NCBI GenBank assembly: GCA_903937385.1
Contig: CAIZZF010000008.1
Coordinates: forward strand, 434,001-498,000
From: an uncultured Holophagaceae bacterium
GTDB lineage: Bacteria; Acidobacteriota; Holophagae; Holophagales; Holophagaceae
DNA length: 64,000 nucleotides
Reading direction: 5' to 3'
Shown: piece by piece, positions 7,773-16,686 of the stretch
How the letters are laid out: each line of letters opens with the position of its first letter
Numbering within the stretch: the first letter of the stretch is position 1
Program-made: the position numbers and the translations under genes
Notes under the pieces: model-generated
Databases searched by the model: none
What the model was told of the DNA's origin: nothing
Seen by the model: the letters and a program-made list of their open reading frames with translations, nothing else

Positions 7773-9716
7773 CTACTCCACCAAAGGCTCCAGGTGGTAG
7801 GGAATCGAGATGACCACTGTCTTGGGCTTCAGCAGCAGGGTGCCCTTGATGCGCCAGGCGGTCTGGTTGTGCAGCACGTTGGCCCACCAGTGACCCGTCA
7901 CGAATTCGGGCAGGATCACGGTGATGGTGTATTCCGGCTCGGCCCGGCGCATGCGGTCGAGCTCCTCGACGATGGGCTCGACGATCTTCCGGTAGGGGCT
8001 CTCGATGGACCGGAGGGGGATGCCTTCGCAGTAGTGGGGCCAGTCGGAGCGGAGCTTCTCCAGGGCGGCGCTCTCCCGGCCGTTCTCATCCGGGAAGTCC
8101 ACCGTGAGGGCCTCCACCTCGCCGTGGGCGGCGATGACCTTCGCGTAGTTGAGCGACTGCACCACGCCGGAGTGGATACCTGAGACCAGCACCACCACGC
8201 GGTTCCGGCGGTGAGGCAGGAACTCGGTGCGGCTGCCCGCCAGGATCGACTTCACCCGGATGTAGTGCCGGTGGATCTTGAGGAAGAGCCACACCATCAG
8301 GGGGATCAGCACGACCACCAGCCAGGCGCCGTGGGAGAACTTGGTGACGGCGATGTCAAGCATGACCACGCCCGAGGCCACCATGCCGAGGCCGTTGGTG
8401 ATGGCTTTGGCGAGCCAGCGGGGCTCTTCCCGCTTGAGCTTGGTCCAGTGCATGACCATGCCCGCCTGGGAGATGGTGAAGCCCGTGAACACGCCCAGGG
8501 CGTAGAGCGGCAGCAGCAGGTCCGTGTTGGCGTGGAGGACGAAGACCAGGAAGCAGCTGACCGAGGTCAGGATCAGGATGCCGTTGGAGAAGACCAGGCG
8601 GTCCCCCTGGCTGGCGAACTGGCGGGGCAGGTAGTTGTCCCGGCCCATGAGCGCCGCCAGCCGCGGGAAGTCCGCATAGGCCGTGTTCGCGGCCACCACC
8701 AGGATGGCGAAGGTGAAGCCCTGGGTGAGGTAGTACATCAGCTTGGGCAGCCCATGGGTGACGTCACCGTAGATGGCCTTGGCCAGCTTGGAGAGCAGGG
8801 TCTCCGGCACGACGCTGGGGTCGAGGCTGTGCTGGTAGACCACGCCCAGGCGGTTCGCCAGGAGGGTGATGCCGAGGAACATGACACCCAGCAGGAGGAC
8901 CATCCAGATCATGGTCTTGGAGGCGTTCCGCTCCGGCGGATCCTTGAAGGCCTGCACGCCGTTGGAGATGGCCTCCACCCCCGTCAGGGCGGTGCAGCCG
9001 GCAGAGTAGGCGCGCATGAAGATCCAGATCATCGCCAGGCCGCCGAAGCGCTGGGTGTGCTCCACGGCGGTCTGCACCTGCACCTGGGTGGGGCCGCCGC
9101 TCAGGAAGGTCTTGAGGGTCCCGTAGCCGATCATCACCAGCATCAGGGCCACGAAGCCGTAAGTGGGCACCGCGAAGAGGGCGCCGCTCTCCTTCACGCC
9201 GCGCAGGTTCGCCATGGCGATGAGGACGATGCAGACGATGGTGATGAAGACGTTGTGGCCGTCGAGGCTGGGTATGGCCGCGGTGATGGCGGCAACGCCT
9301 GACGACACCGAGGCCGCCACGGTCAGGATGTAGTCGATGAGCAGGCTAGCGCCTGCGACCAGGGCCGCGATCTCACCCAGGTTCTCCTTGGCGACGATGT
9401 AGGCGCCGCCGCCGGTGGGGTAGGCCAGGATGGTCTGCCGGTAGCTGATGCCCAGGATGGCCAGCAGCCCGATGATGCCCAGAGCTACCGGTACGGAGAG
9501 GCCGAAGAGCGGATGCACCACGGCCACCGTCGCGGCGGCCGCGACACCGTGGAGGTTGCTGGACAGGCTGGCCATGATCTCCTGGGTGGCGTAGGCCACG
9601 GAGGAGAGGGCGTCCGAGCTGAACACGGACAGGCCGATGACGTTGCTGACCTTGTTGTGGTGGCTCTCGACGCTGGACAGCCGCCGCCCAAGAAGAAATC
9701 GTCTGACGTTGGGCAT
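7773..9716 (-). CDS. KimA-like APC-superfamily potassium transporter, first copy
   Basis: A 647-aa paralogue of the next gene, with the same order of features: SSDALSSVAYATQEIM, SYRQTILAYPTGGGAYIVAK, CTALTGVEAISNGVQAF, QFASQGDRLVFSNGI, and a cytosolic tail ending in VLHNQTAWRIKGTLLLKPKT. The resemblance to KimA covers both the membrane core and the C-terminal domain, which supports K+ uptake over amino-acid transport. It is the upstream gene of a two-gene operon. The 206-bp gap upstream (9717-9922) must hold the promoter; I could not fit a c-di-AMP riboswitch there with confidence. The ribosome site is weak. Confidence 0.82.
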   Translation of the reverse strand: MPNVRRFLLGRRLSSVESHHNKVSNVIGLSVFSSDALSSVAYATQEIMASLSSNLHGVAAAATVAVVHPLFGLSVPVALGIIGLLAILGISYRQTILAYPTGGGAYIVAKENLGEIAALVAGASLLIDYILTVAASVSSGVAAITAAIPSLDGHNVFITIVCIVLIAMANLRGVKESGALFAVPTYGFVALMLVMIGYGTLKTFLSGGPTQVQVQTAVEHTQRFGGLAMIWIFMRAYSAGCTALTGVEAISNGVQAFKDPPERNASKTMIWMVLLLGVMFLGITLLANRLGVVYQHSLDPSVVPETLLSKLAKAIYGDVTHGLPKLMYYLTQGFTFAILVVAANTAYADFPRLAALMGRDNYLPRQFASQGDRLVFSNGILILTSVSCFLVFVLHANTDLLLPLYALGVFTGFTISQAGMVMHWTKLKREEPRWLAKAITNGLGMVASGVVMLDIAVTKFSHGAWLVVVLIPLMVWLFLKIHRHYIRVKSILAGSRTEFLPHRRNRVVVLVSGIHSGVVQSLNYAKVIAAHGEVEALTVDFPDENGRESAALEKLRSDWPHYCEGIPLRSIESPYRKIVEPIVEELDRMRRAEPEYTITVILPEFVTGHWWANVLHNQTAWRIKGTLLLKPKTVVISIPYHLEPLVE

Positions 9717-9922
9717 GGTTCAAGATTCCCGGATCATGGGTGCCTTGACCAGAGGCTGTAGAAGGTCACGGCGAGACCCACCGGCTTGGATGACCCGGGC
9801 GGCTCTTGAAAGAAGGGGGCGGGGCGGGCACGACACCAGCCGGAGGGGAGCATCCATAAGCCAACCATTATGGCCGTGAAAACAAGGAGTGGGGGCAAGG
9901 GTTGACCTTCGCCACAGGCGGT

Positions 9923-10834
9923 TCAGCCGCCCACCCCGGACGCGCGGAACGCCAGAGCCTCCACCAGATGCTGTTGCCCGGGCGCCACGGGCCAGAGCCA
10001 GCGCTTAGCACGGAACGGAATTCTCTCGGTCCCGCCCATCAGGGCCATGACATCCAGGCCCGGAAGCGGGTCACTCACCTCGAGACCCTCCGCACCCTGC
10101 AGCTGCTGGAGCCAGCGGTTCTCCCAGGAGCTGAGGCCCAGTGGAGCCTCCGCGAACACCACTGCCCGGTCATGCACCAGCCACAGGTCGGCACCACTTT
10201 CCTGCAGCACCGCCAGGAAGGCTACCGCAGCCCGGCGCGTCCAGGCATCCAGGGCCTCCGCCAGGGGATCCGCCACCTCGGGATCCTGGGTCCAGGGTGA
10301 TCCTCCAAAGAGTGTCTCCACCAGCCGCTCGGCCACGACGCCGAACTGGCCCATCACGTTGGCGGACAGGATCGTCCCCGGCCGCCGGGCTGCCATCCAG
10401 GCCCGCAGGGCGGCGGGGTCCGGGTGCAGCGAGGGCAGCAGTCCCGCGAGGCGGAGGATCGCCTGCTCCCGGCCGCGGCGGCGGCCGGACCAGGGCTCGG
10501 CCACGGTCCGGCGTACCGCCGCCTCCAGGCCCGACAGTCCGCCCGTGAGGTCCTCGAAGACCCAGGGCGCCCAGCGTCGGTGCCGCAGCGCGGTCCAGCA
10601 GCGGCTCCAGGGATCCGCGTCCCAGCCGGTGGTGTCCGGGGGGGCCAGGGCCCACGGCACCTCCAGGCCTGAGCCCGCGCCCAGCACCAACACAGGGCGG
10701 GCAGGATCCGCCGCCTGCAAGCCTTCACCCAGGAACGCCCGGATCTGGTCCAGGTGCCCGCCCCAGGCCGAGTGGTCCCGGGTGAGGAAGGCAAACTGCT
10801 CCTGGCGCAGCAGCCGGGCGAGGGGCGTAGACAT
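9923..10834 (-). CDS. Hypothetical protein with a Rossmann-like (possible SAM-methyltransferase) motif
   Basis: A 303-aa protein I do not recognise. Residues about 47-60 read PVLVLGAGSGLEVP, resembling motif I of class I SAM-dependent methyltransferases, followed by WDADPWSR where an acidic motif II would be expected. The rest is rich in Trp, Arg and Leu and has no signal peptide or membrane segment. It is transcribed divergently from lipA with about 66 bp between the starts and does not form an operon with the KimA-like genes. Methyltransferase activity is only a guess from the fold motif. Confidence 0.65.
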   Translation of the reverse strand: MSTPLARLLRQEQFAFLTRDHSAWGGHLDQIRAFLGEGLQAADPARPVLVLGAGSGLEVPWALAPPDTTGWDADPWSRCWTALRHRRWAPWVFEDLTGGLSGLEAAVRRTVAEPWSGRRRGREQAILRLAGLLPSLHPDPAALRAWMAARRPGTILSANVMGQFGVVAERLVETLFGGSPWTQDPEVADPLAEALDAWTRRAAVAFLAVLQESGADLWLVHDRAVVFAEAPLGLSSWENRWLQQLQGAEGLEVSDPLPGLDVMALMGGTERIPFRAKRWLWPVAPGQQHLVEALAFRASGVGG

Positions 10835-10900
10835 CCCGCCATCTTACCGACCCTGTCCCTGGGAGGCAGCCTGCGAGAGACTGGAGGATCTGGAGTCCGT

Positions 10901-11827
10901 ATGCCCCGATTCTCAAAACGCGCCGGCCGGGAAGTCCTCGAGGGGCATCCCCGGCTGCCCGAGTGGATCACCAAGGAGCGCGTGAAGCTGCGCGACCTCC
11001 ATGGCATGAAGAAGGACCTGCGCGACTCCCACCTGCACACGGTCTGTGAAGAGGCCCGCTGCCCCAACCGCAGCCACTGCTTCACCCAGGGCACGGCCAC
11101 GTTCTTGCTCATGGGCGGGATCTGCACTCGGGCCTGCGGGTTCTGCAGCATCCAGAGTGGCAAGCCCCTGGCGCTGGATCCCCGGGAGCCCCAGGAGACC
11201 GCCGAGCGCGTGGCCGCCATGGCCCTGCGCTTCGCGGTGCTCACCAGCGTCAACCGCGATGACCTGCCGGATGGCGGGGCAGGGCACTTCGCGGAGACCA
11301 TCCTGGCCATCCGGCGGCGCAACCCTGGGGTGGGCGTGGAGGTGCTGGTGCCAGACTTCCTGGGCGACCACGATGCCGTGGCCCGGGTGGTGGCCGCAGG
11401 ACCAGCGGTGTTCAACCACAATGCCGAGACCGTGCCCAGCCTCTATTCCGTGGTGCGGCCCGCAGGGCGCTTCGACCGGACCCTGGGTGTCCTTACCCAC
11501 GCCAAGGCCCTGGGCTCGGCCCTCTACGGCCCGGTATTCCGCACCAAGAGCGGGCTCATGCTGGGCCTCGGAGAGACCGAGGCGGAGCTCCGCACGACCT
11601 TCGCGGCCTTGGCGGGCGCCGGCGTGGACATCCTCACCTTGGGCCAGTACCTGCGTCCCACGCGCCACCAGCTGCCCGTGAAGCGCTACGTGCCACCGGA
11701 AGAGTTCACTGCCCTCGGGGAGTTGGCCAAGACCTTCGGCTTCAAAACCGTCTACGCGGGCCCCCTCGTCCGCTCCAGCTTCAACGCCCACGAGGTGGCG
11801 GAGACCAGCGGCATCAGCATCCTCTAG
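10901..11827 (+). CDS. lipA: Lipoyl synthase
   Basis: A 308-aa radical-SAM enzyme that inserts two sulfurs into octanoyl groups on lipoyl domains of 2-oxoacid dehydrogenases and GcvH. Both cluster motifs are present: the auxiliary [4Fe-4S] ligands Cys49, Cys54 and Cys60 in CEEARCPNRSHC, and the SAM-cluster motif CTRACGFC (Cys75, Cys79, Cys82). The C-terminal arginine and serine in GPLVRSSFNA also fit the family, in which a conserved Ser ligates the auxiliary cluster. I chose ATG 10901 (MPRFSKRAGRE) because GGAG sits just ahead; an upstream in-frame start gives an unconserved extension. No lipB adjoins it. Confidence 0.96.
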   Translation: MPRFSKRAGREVLEGHPRLPEWITKERVKLRDLHGMKKDLRDSHLHTVCEEARCPNRSHCFTQGTATFLLMGGICTRACGFCSIQSGKPLALDPREPQETAERVAAMALRFAVLTSVNRDDLPDGGAGHFAETILAIRRRNPGVGVEVLVPDFLGDHDAVARVVAAGPAVFNHNAETVPSLYSVVRPAGRFDRTLGVLTHAKALGSALYGPVFRTKSGLMLGLGETEAELRTTFAALAGAGVDILTLGQYLRPTRHQLPVKRYVPPEEFTALGELAKTFGFKTVYAGPLVRSSFNAHEVAETSGISIL

Positions 11828-11842
11828 GGTCCCGGGCCAGGC

Positions 11843-12490
11843 TCAATCCCGGCGCGGCTCCACGATGATCGCGGTGGGCTCGGAGGGGCAGGAAAAGACA
11901 CAGAGGCCGCAGCCGGTGCAGGCGTCGGCCGACACCACCGGGTGGCCGATGGACGCGCCCTCGGCCGGGGCCGAGATCCAGATGGCCTCTTCGGGGTAGG
12001 GACACCGGTCCACACAGATGCGGCAGGCCCGGGGCTCCCGCTCCAAGGTGCCCCAGGTGACACAGAGCCCCGGCTTCACCCGGGCGGTGCCCATGCGCAC
12101 CGCCTTGGCGCCCTCGAGCACCGTGCCGTCCGCGCGGGTGAGCCGGGGCCAGACCAGGGCTTCGTCCTCACACTCCGCCACGCAGGGCAGGGTGGTGCAG
12201 AGGAAGCAGGGGATGCTGCGGGGATCGATGTAGGGCGTCTTCAGGGCGAGGCCCATGGTGGGCGGGGCCTTGATCACGGCATTCTCAGGACAGGCCCGGA
12301 CGCACTTGTCGCAGCGAGTGCACTTGACCAGGAACTCGAACTCATCCAGCGCACCAGGCGGCCGCAGCAGCGTGGGCCCCAGGCCCGTCACCGTGTCCTC
12401 GATGCGGTTCGCCACGAAGCCGGCAAAGAGCGTCCCCAGGGACTTGAAGAAGTCCCCCCGCTCCTGGGGTTCGTCGAGCTTCTTGGCCAT
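11843..12490 (-). CDS. NapG/MauM-like polyferredoxin
   Basis: A 215-aa protein with four cysteine groups: CTRCDKCVRACP, CFLCTTLPCVAEC, CRICVDRCP and CTGCGLCVFSCP. The arrangement resembles NapG/NapH-type or MauM-type ferredoxins that hold about four [4Fe-4S] clusters and pass electrons in respiratory chains. No twin-arginine signal is visible at the N-terminus (MAKKLDEPQERGDFFKS), so a cytoplasmic location is likely, unlike periplasmic NapG. It starts seven bases after the stop of a semialdehyde-dehydrogenase-like gene and converges with lipA. The redox partner cannot be named. Confidence 0.8.
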   Translation of the reverse strand: MAKKLDEPQERGDFFKSLGTLFAGFVANRIEDTVTGLGPTLLRPPGALDEFEFLVKCTRCDKCVRACPENAVIKAPPTMGLALKTPYIDPRSIPCFLCTTLPCVAECEDEALVWPRLTRADGTVLEGAKAVRMGTARVKPGLCVTWGTLEREPRACRICVDRCPYPEEAIWISAPAEGASIGHPVVSADACTGCGLCVFSCPSEPTAIIVEPRRD

Positions 12491-12496
12491 GACTTC

Positions 12497-13324
12497 CTAC
12501 ATCAGTCCCAGCAGCCTGAGCGTCGGCCTCAGCACGCCCCACAGCACGGGATCGAAGCCCAGGGTCAGCACGGCGGCCTTGCTGTCTGTGGCGAGGTCGA
12601 AGTGGGCCAACAGGTCGGCACTGACGGCCACATCCCGGGAGCTGGGGGCGGCGTCCACCCACTGCACACCGGCCGGGGCCTCCTTCTTCACCAGGGTGTG
12701 GCCCTCCTGGGCGCGCACCTGCAGGATGAGCAGGTCGCCGTGGAAGGAGGGCACCCGGATCTCCATCAGGCGCCCCTTGCCCACGACGGGCGTGACGGGC
12801 ACCATCTCGAAGGCTTGGCGGTAGCCGAGCTTGCCGGGCTGGGGATCCTCGCCGTTCAGCACGGCCAGGGTCTGCTCGACGAGACCATCGAGGCCGCGGT
12901 CGCCCAGCCAGGCCACGGAGCGCAGGTGGGTGCCGCCGACCTCGCCGACGCCGTCCAGCAACGAGGGGATGAGGGCGAGCACCTGCTCCAGGGCCGGGCG
13001 CCCCCGCAAGCTCTTGGTGCCCTGGGGCCAGGTGCCGGCCAAAGGCATGGCGTCGATTCGAGCCTCGGGCTCAGTCCGCAGGTCGAGAATGCGGCCCGGG
13101 AAGCCCTCCAGGAGGGCCGGATCCGGCGTATCGACGAGGAGCACCGCATCCAGCCCCTCGAGCAGCAGCTGACTGGGGGCGAAGACCACGAGGTCGCCCA
13201 CCTCTTCATCCACCGTAAGGGCCCCGATGGAGAGGGGCACCACAGAAGCCTCGCAGGCCTCCAGGGCACTCACCAGTTCGCGGCCCAGCAGGCTCTGGGC
13301 ACCAATAACAGCAAGCTTCAACAT
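12497..13324 (-). CDS. Semialdehyde dehydrogenase-like NAD-binding protein (Usg/Asd-like), apparently lacking the catalytic Cys
   Basis: A 275-aa protein starting MLKLAVIGAQSLLGRELVSA, the dinucleotide-binding start of the aspartate-semialdehyde dehydrogenase family, with Asd-like C-terminal segments such as VPVTPVVGKGRLMEIRVPSF. The active-site Cys of true Asd is not seen: the only cysteine I find is in ALEACEAS near residue 32. This resembles the Usg-type Asd paralogues of uncertain function. ATG 13324 is preferred because of a GAGAGGA ribosome site; a start at 13348 is possible. It lies immediately upstream of the polyferredoxin gene. Confidence 0.7.
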   Translation of the reverse strand: MLKLAVIGAQSLLGRELVSALEACEASVVPLSIGALTVDEEVGDLVVFAPSQLLLEGLDAVLLVDTPDPALLEGFPGRILDLRTEPEARIDAMPLAGTWPQGTKSLRGRPALEQVLALIPSLLDGVGEVGGTHLRSVAWLGDRGLDGLVEQTLAVLNGEDPQPGKLGYRQAFEMVPVTPVVGKGRLMEIRVPSFHGDLLILQVRAQEGHTLVKKEAPAGVQWVDAAPSSRDVAVSADLLAHFDLATDSKAAVLTLGFDPVLWGVLRPTLRLLGLM

Positions 13325-13379
13325 GCGGATTCCTCTCCGGTGGTGCATTCAAAGATCGGGGGGATTCCCCCTGGGCAGA

Positions 13380-14831
13380 TCAGACCCGCACGGCGGCCGA
13401 GTCAGCGGGGACGTGGTCCCGGAGGGCCTGGGCCACGGGACCCGCGAGAAACTGGCGGACCTGGTCACCGGCCCGACCCGTGAAACGCCGGGCATCGAGC
13501 AGGGCGGCAAGCTCCGCTTCGGTCATGGCCCAGGCGGAATCCGCGGCCAGGAGCTGGAGCAGCTCGTTGGGACGGCCCTCGGCCTTGATGCGGCGGCCAG
13601 CCTCCAGGGCCGAGATACGGAACCGCTCATGCAGGTCCTGACGGTCGCCGCCTCGCTTGACCGCCTCCATGAGCAGCACTTCGGCGGCCATGAAGGGCAG
13701 CTCCTGGGCAAGGCGGGCCTCGATCATCTTCGGATACACCACTAGGCCCGAAGCCACGTTGCGCAGCAGCACCAGGATGGCGTCCGCCGCCAGCAGGCCC
13801 TGGCTGATGGTGAGACGGCGGTGGGCGCTGTCGTCGAGGGTGCGCTCCATCCACTGGCTGGCGCTGGTCTGGTAGCTGGAGGGCATCAGGCCCAGCACGA
13901 AGCGGGCGAGGCTGTTGATGCGCTCGGAGCGCATGGGGTTGCGCTTGTAGGGCATGGCGCTGGACCCGATCTGCTTGGTCTCGAAGGGCTCTTCGACCTC
14001 CTTGAGGTGCTGGAGCAGGCGCAGGTCGCTGGCGAACTTGGAGGCCGAGGCCGCGATCCCGCAGAGCACCTGGCCGATGCGATCCTCCAGCTTGCGGGTG
14101 GCGGTCTGACCCGAGACGGGAATGGCCGGGAAGCCCACCTTGGCGCAGAACCGCGCCTCCAGGGCCTCCACCTTGGCGCCGTCGCCGTCGAACAGCTCCA
14201 AGAAGCTGGCCTGGGTGCCCGTGGTGCCCTTCACGCCGCGCACGGGGGTGGTGCGCATGAGGTGATCCAGGTCCTCCAAGTCCAGCAGCAGGTCCTGGAT
14301 CCAAAGGGTGGCGCGCTTGCCCACGGTGGTGGGCTGGGCGGGCTGGAAGTGGGTGAACCCCAGGGTCGGCTGGTCCTGCCACTGGGCCGCGAAGGCCGCC
14401 AGCGCGGCAAGAACATCCTGCAGGCGCCTCCGCAGCAGGGCCAGGGCCTCGTGCACGATGAGCAGGTCGCCGTTGTCGGTGACGAAGCAGCTGGTGGCGC
14501 CCAGGTGGATGATGGGCCGGGCCCCCGGCGCCTGCTCGCCCCAGGCGTGGATGGCGGCCATGACGTCGTGGCGCAGCGCCGCTTCGTGGCCGGCGATGAC
14601 CTCAAGGTCCACGTCGTCCTGGGTGGCGCGCAGCTCGGCGAGCTGGGCCTCGGTGACGGGCAGCCCCAGCTCGGCCTCGGCCTCGGCCAGGGCGATCCAG
14701 AGCCGCCGCCATACGCGCTGGCGGTAGAGGGGCGAAAGCAGGCGCACCATGGCCTTGCTGGCGTAGCGGCTGGCCAGGGGATGCTCGAAGCGCTCCAGCT
14801 CGGGGCCCTCGTGGGGGGGAAGGAAGGACAT
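13380..14831 (-). CDS. purB: Adenylosuccinate lyase
   Basis: A 483-aa member of the fumarase/aspartase superfamily that cleaves SAICAR and adenylosuccinate in purine synthesis. The superfamily signature loop is GSSAMPYKRNPMRSE, with the expected mobile-loop serines, and the histidine-bearing GFTHFQPAQPTTVGKR and IHLGATSCFVTDNGD segments are present. The form is the longer, eukaryote-like type with a helical C-terminal domain. ATG 14831 (MSFLPPHEG) has GGAG five bases ahead; an upstream in-frame ATG at 14858 lacks a better site. It diverges from glyA, which feeds one-carbon units to the same pathway. Confidence 0.95.
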   Translation of the reverse strand: MSFLPPHEGPELERFEHPLASRYASKAMVRLLSPLYRQRVWRRLWIALAEAEAELGLPVTEAQLAELRATQDDVDLEVIAGHEAALRHDVMAAIHAWGEQAPGARPIIHLGATSCFVTDNGDLLIVHEALALLRRRLQDVLAALAAFAAQWQDQPTLGFTHFQPAQPTTVGKRATLWIQDLLLDLEDLDHLMRTTPVRGVKGTTGTQASFLELFDGDGAKVEALEARFCAKVGFPAIPVSGQTATRKLEDRIGQVLCGIAASASKFASDLRLLQHLKEVEEPFETKQIGSSAMPYKRNPMRSERINSLARFVLGLMPSSYQTSASQWMERTLDDSAHRRLTISQGLLAADAILVLLRNVASGLVVYPKMIEARLAQELPFMAAEVLLMEAVKRGGDRQDLHERFRISALEAGRRIKAEGRPNELLQLLAADSAWAMTEAELAALLDARRFTGRAGDQVRQFLAGPVAQALRDHVPADSAAVRV

Positions 14832-14949
14832 GGGAACTCCGGGCTTCCAGTGTCGCATGGCCGCGAGACTGTGATCCCGCTCACGAAGAGGGCCTGATTG
14901 GGCCGCCCCAGCAGGGCTAGGATAGGGGCATCACCACGGAGCCCACACC

Positions 14950-16188
14950 ATGTATGAAGTGATCCGAACCGTTGACCCCGCAGTGTTCCAGGCCCTGGAA
15001 CTGGAGGTCCAGCGCCAGCGGCACCACCTGGAGCTCATCGCGTCGGAGAACTACGCCTCCCGGGCCGTGATGCAGAGCATGGGCTCCCACTTCACGAACA
15101 AGTACGCCGAGGGCTATCCGGGCAAGCGCTACTACGGCGGCTGCAGCCAGGTGGACATCATCGAGAACCTTGCGCGGGATCGGGCCCGGCACATCTTCGG
15201 GGCCGAGCACGCCAACGTCCAGCCCCACAGCGGCGCCCAGGCCAACATGGCCGTCTACCTCGCAGCACTGAAGCCCGGCGACACCGTCCTGGGCCTGGAC
15301 CTGTCCCACGGCGGCCACCTCACCCACGGCCACCCCCTGAACAGTTCGGGCATCCTCTACAAGTTCGTGCCCTACCACGTGCGCCAGGAGGACGAGCGCG
15401 TGGACATGGACGAGGTCCGCGCCCTGGCCCGCGAGCACCGGCCCAAGATGATCGTGGTCGGCGCCTCCGCCTACAGCCGAACCTGGAACTTCCCCCTCTT
15501 CCGCGAGATCTGCGACGAAGTGGGCGCCCTGCTCATGGTGGACATGGCCCATATCGCGGGCCTGGTCGCCACCGGGCACCATCCGAGCCCCGTGCCGCAC
15601 GCGGATTATGTAACCACCACGACCCACAAGACCATGCGCGGCCCCCGGGGGGGCTTGATCCTCTGTAAGTCACACTATGCCAAGGACATCGATCGAGCCG
15701 TCTTCCCGGGCGTCCAGGGTGGCCCCCTCATGCATGTCATCGCCGCCAAGGCCGTGGCCCTGCACGAGATCATGCAGCCGGAGTTCAAGGCCTACAGCGG
15801 CCAGGTGATCCGGAATGCCCACGCCCTCGCCAAGGGCCTGCAGGAGCGGGGCTGGCGCATCGTCAGTGGCGGCACCGACAACCACCTGTTCCTGGTGGAC
15901 TTGCGGGACCATGGGCTGCTCGGTCACGAGGCCGAGGAGTGCCTCCACCGGGCTGGCATGACCACCAACAAGAACGGCATCCCCTTTGATCCGAACCCGC
16001 CCCTCAAGCCCTCCGGCGTGCGCCTCGGCAGCCCCGCCCTCACCACCCGGGGCATGAAGGAAGAGGAGATGGACCACATCGCCCGCTTCTTCGACCTGAC
16101 CCTGCGCCACCGGGCCGACGAGAGCACCTTCGCCCGGGTCCGCCAGGAGGTCTTCCACCTGACCGACCAGTTCCCGATTCCGGAGTAG
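14950..16188 (+). CDS. glyA: Serine hydroxymethyltransferase
   Basis: A 412-aa PLP enzyme interconverting serine and glycine and supplying methylene-tetrahydrofolate. The PLP lysine is K227 in [14 protein letters not shown]. The N-terminal [14 protein letters not shown], the [14 protein letters not shown] segment and [13 protein letters not shown] are all diagnostic. Length and start match the family, and a CGGAG site precedes the ATG. A strong hairpin follows the stop. Confidence 0.97.
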   Translation: MYEVIRTVDPAVFQALELEVQRQRHHLELIASENYASRAVMQSMGSHFTNKYAEGYPGKRYYGGCSQVDIIENLARDRARHIFGAEHANVQPHSGAQANMAVYLAALKPGDTVLGLDLSHGGHLTHGHPLNSSGILYKFVPYHVRQEDERVDMDEVRALAREHRPKMIVVGASAYSRTWNFPLFREICDEVGALLMVDMAHIAGLVATGHHPSPVPHADYVTTTTHKTMRGPRGGLILCKSHYAKDIDRAVFPGVQGGPLMHVIAAKAVALHEIMQPEFKAYSGQVIRNAHALAKGLQERGWRIVSGGTDNHLFLVDLRDHGLLGHEAEECLHRAGMTTNKNGIPFDPNPPLKPSGVRLGSPALTTRGMKEEEMDHIARFFDLTLRHRADESTFARVRQEVFHLTDQFPIPE

Positions 16189-16208
16189 TCCCCTCGTCGG
16201 GCCAGACC

Positions 16209-16237
16209 ACCGCCAAAACGCCTCGCGTTTTGGCGGT
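16209..16237 (+). terminator. Perfect 13-bp hairpin after glyA
   Basis: ACCGCCAAAACGC (16209-16221) and GCGTTTTGGCGGT (16225-16237) form a perfect stem with a 3-base loop, 20 bp after the glyA stop. The only T-run is inside the right arm. It lies just ahead of the next gene's ribosome site, so partial read-through is possible. Confidence 0.65.
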
Positions 16238-16257
16238 ATGTTCGTACGGGGGGGATC

Positions 16258-16686
16258 ATGGCGGCGGATGGGCTCTTCGTTTACGGGACACTGCGGGAGG
16301 GGGGGTCGAACCATGCCTGGCTGCTACGGACCCAGCCCGAGGGGCTGACCCGGGCCCGGGTCGCGGGGCGGCTCTTCCAGCTGCCCGCGGGCTACCCCGC
16401 CCTGGTGCCGGGCCCCGAACCCGAGGCGCCGCCACCCTGCCCCGGCTGGGTCGTCGGAGACTTCGTGGGCTACGAGGAGGAGGAGGACCTCGAGTCCGCG
16501 CTGGCAGATCTGGACCCCCTGGAAGGTGTCGAAGAGGGTCTCTTCAGCCGCGAGATCCTGCCGGTGACCCTTGAGGGCGGCCAGCACTATCAGGCCTGGG
16601 TCTATGTGTTCCACGTGGAACGCCTGCCCCGCCTGCAGCGGGAGGCGGTGGAGCTGACGACCGGGGACTGGCTGCCCTACCTCTAG
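16258..16686 (+). CDS. Gamma-glutamylcyclotransferase-like protein
   Basis: A 142-aa protein with the family signature LFVYGTLREGGSNH near the N-terminus and an acidic central segment (YEEEEDLESALADLDPLEGV) carrying the Glu expected in the GGCT/AIG2 fold. Such enzymes cyclise gamma-glutamyl groups to 5-oxoproline, but many bacterial members have unknown substrates. Its last four bases overlap the end of the convergent ABC permease gene. A parS-like palindrome lies inside the coding sequence at 16608-16621, where it encodes part of VFHVER. Confidence 0.8.
   Translation: MAADGLFVYGTLREGGSNHAWLLRTQPEGLTRARVAGRLFQLPAGYPALVPGPEPEAPPPCPGWVVGDFVGYEEEEDLESALADLDPLEGVEEGLFSREILPVTLEGGQHYQAWVYVFHVERLPRLQREAVELTTGDWLPYL
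16608..16621. other. parS-like site 1
   Basis: GTTCCACGTGGAAC is a perfect 14-bp palindrome matching the parS core used by ParB (general consensus TGTTTCACGTGAAACA; the CC/GG variant is known in Myxococcus). It lies inside a coding gene about 9 kb from the origin and is one of four such sites in the window. Confidence 0.8.

Noticed and set aside
9717-9922. A c-di-AMP (ydaO-type) riboswitch ahead of the KimA-like operon
   Set aside because: A few matching short motifs (CCGGGT, CCGG) are present but I could not lay out the conserved helices; a covariance-model search would decide.
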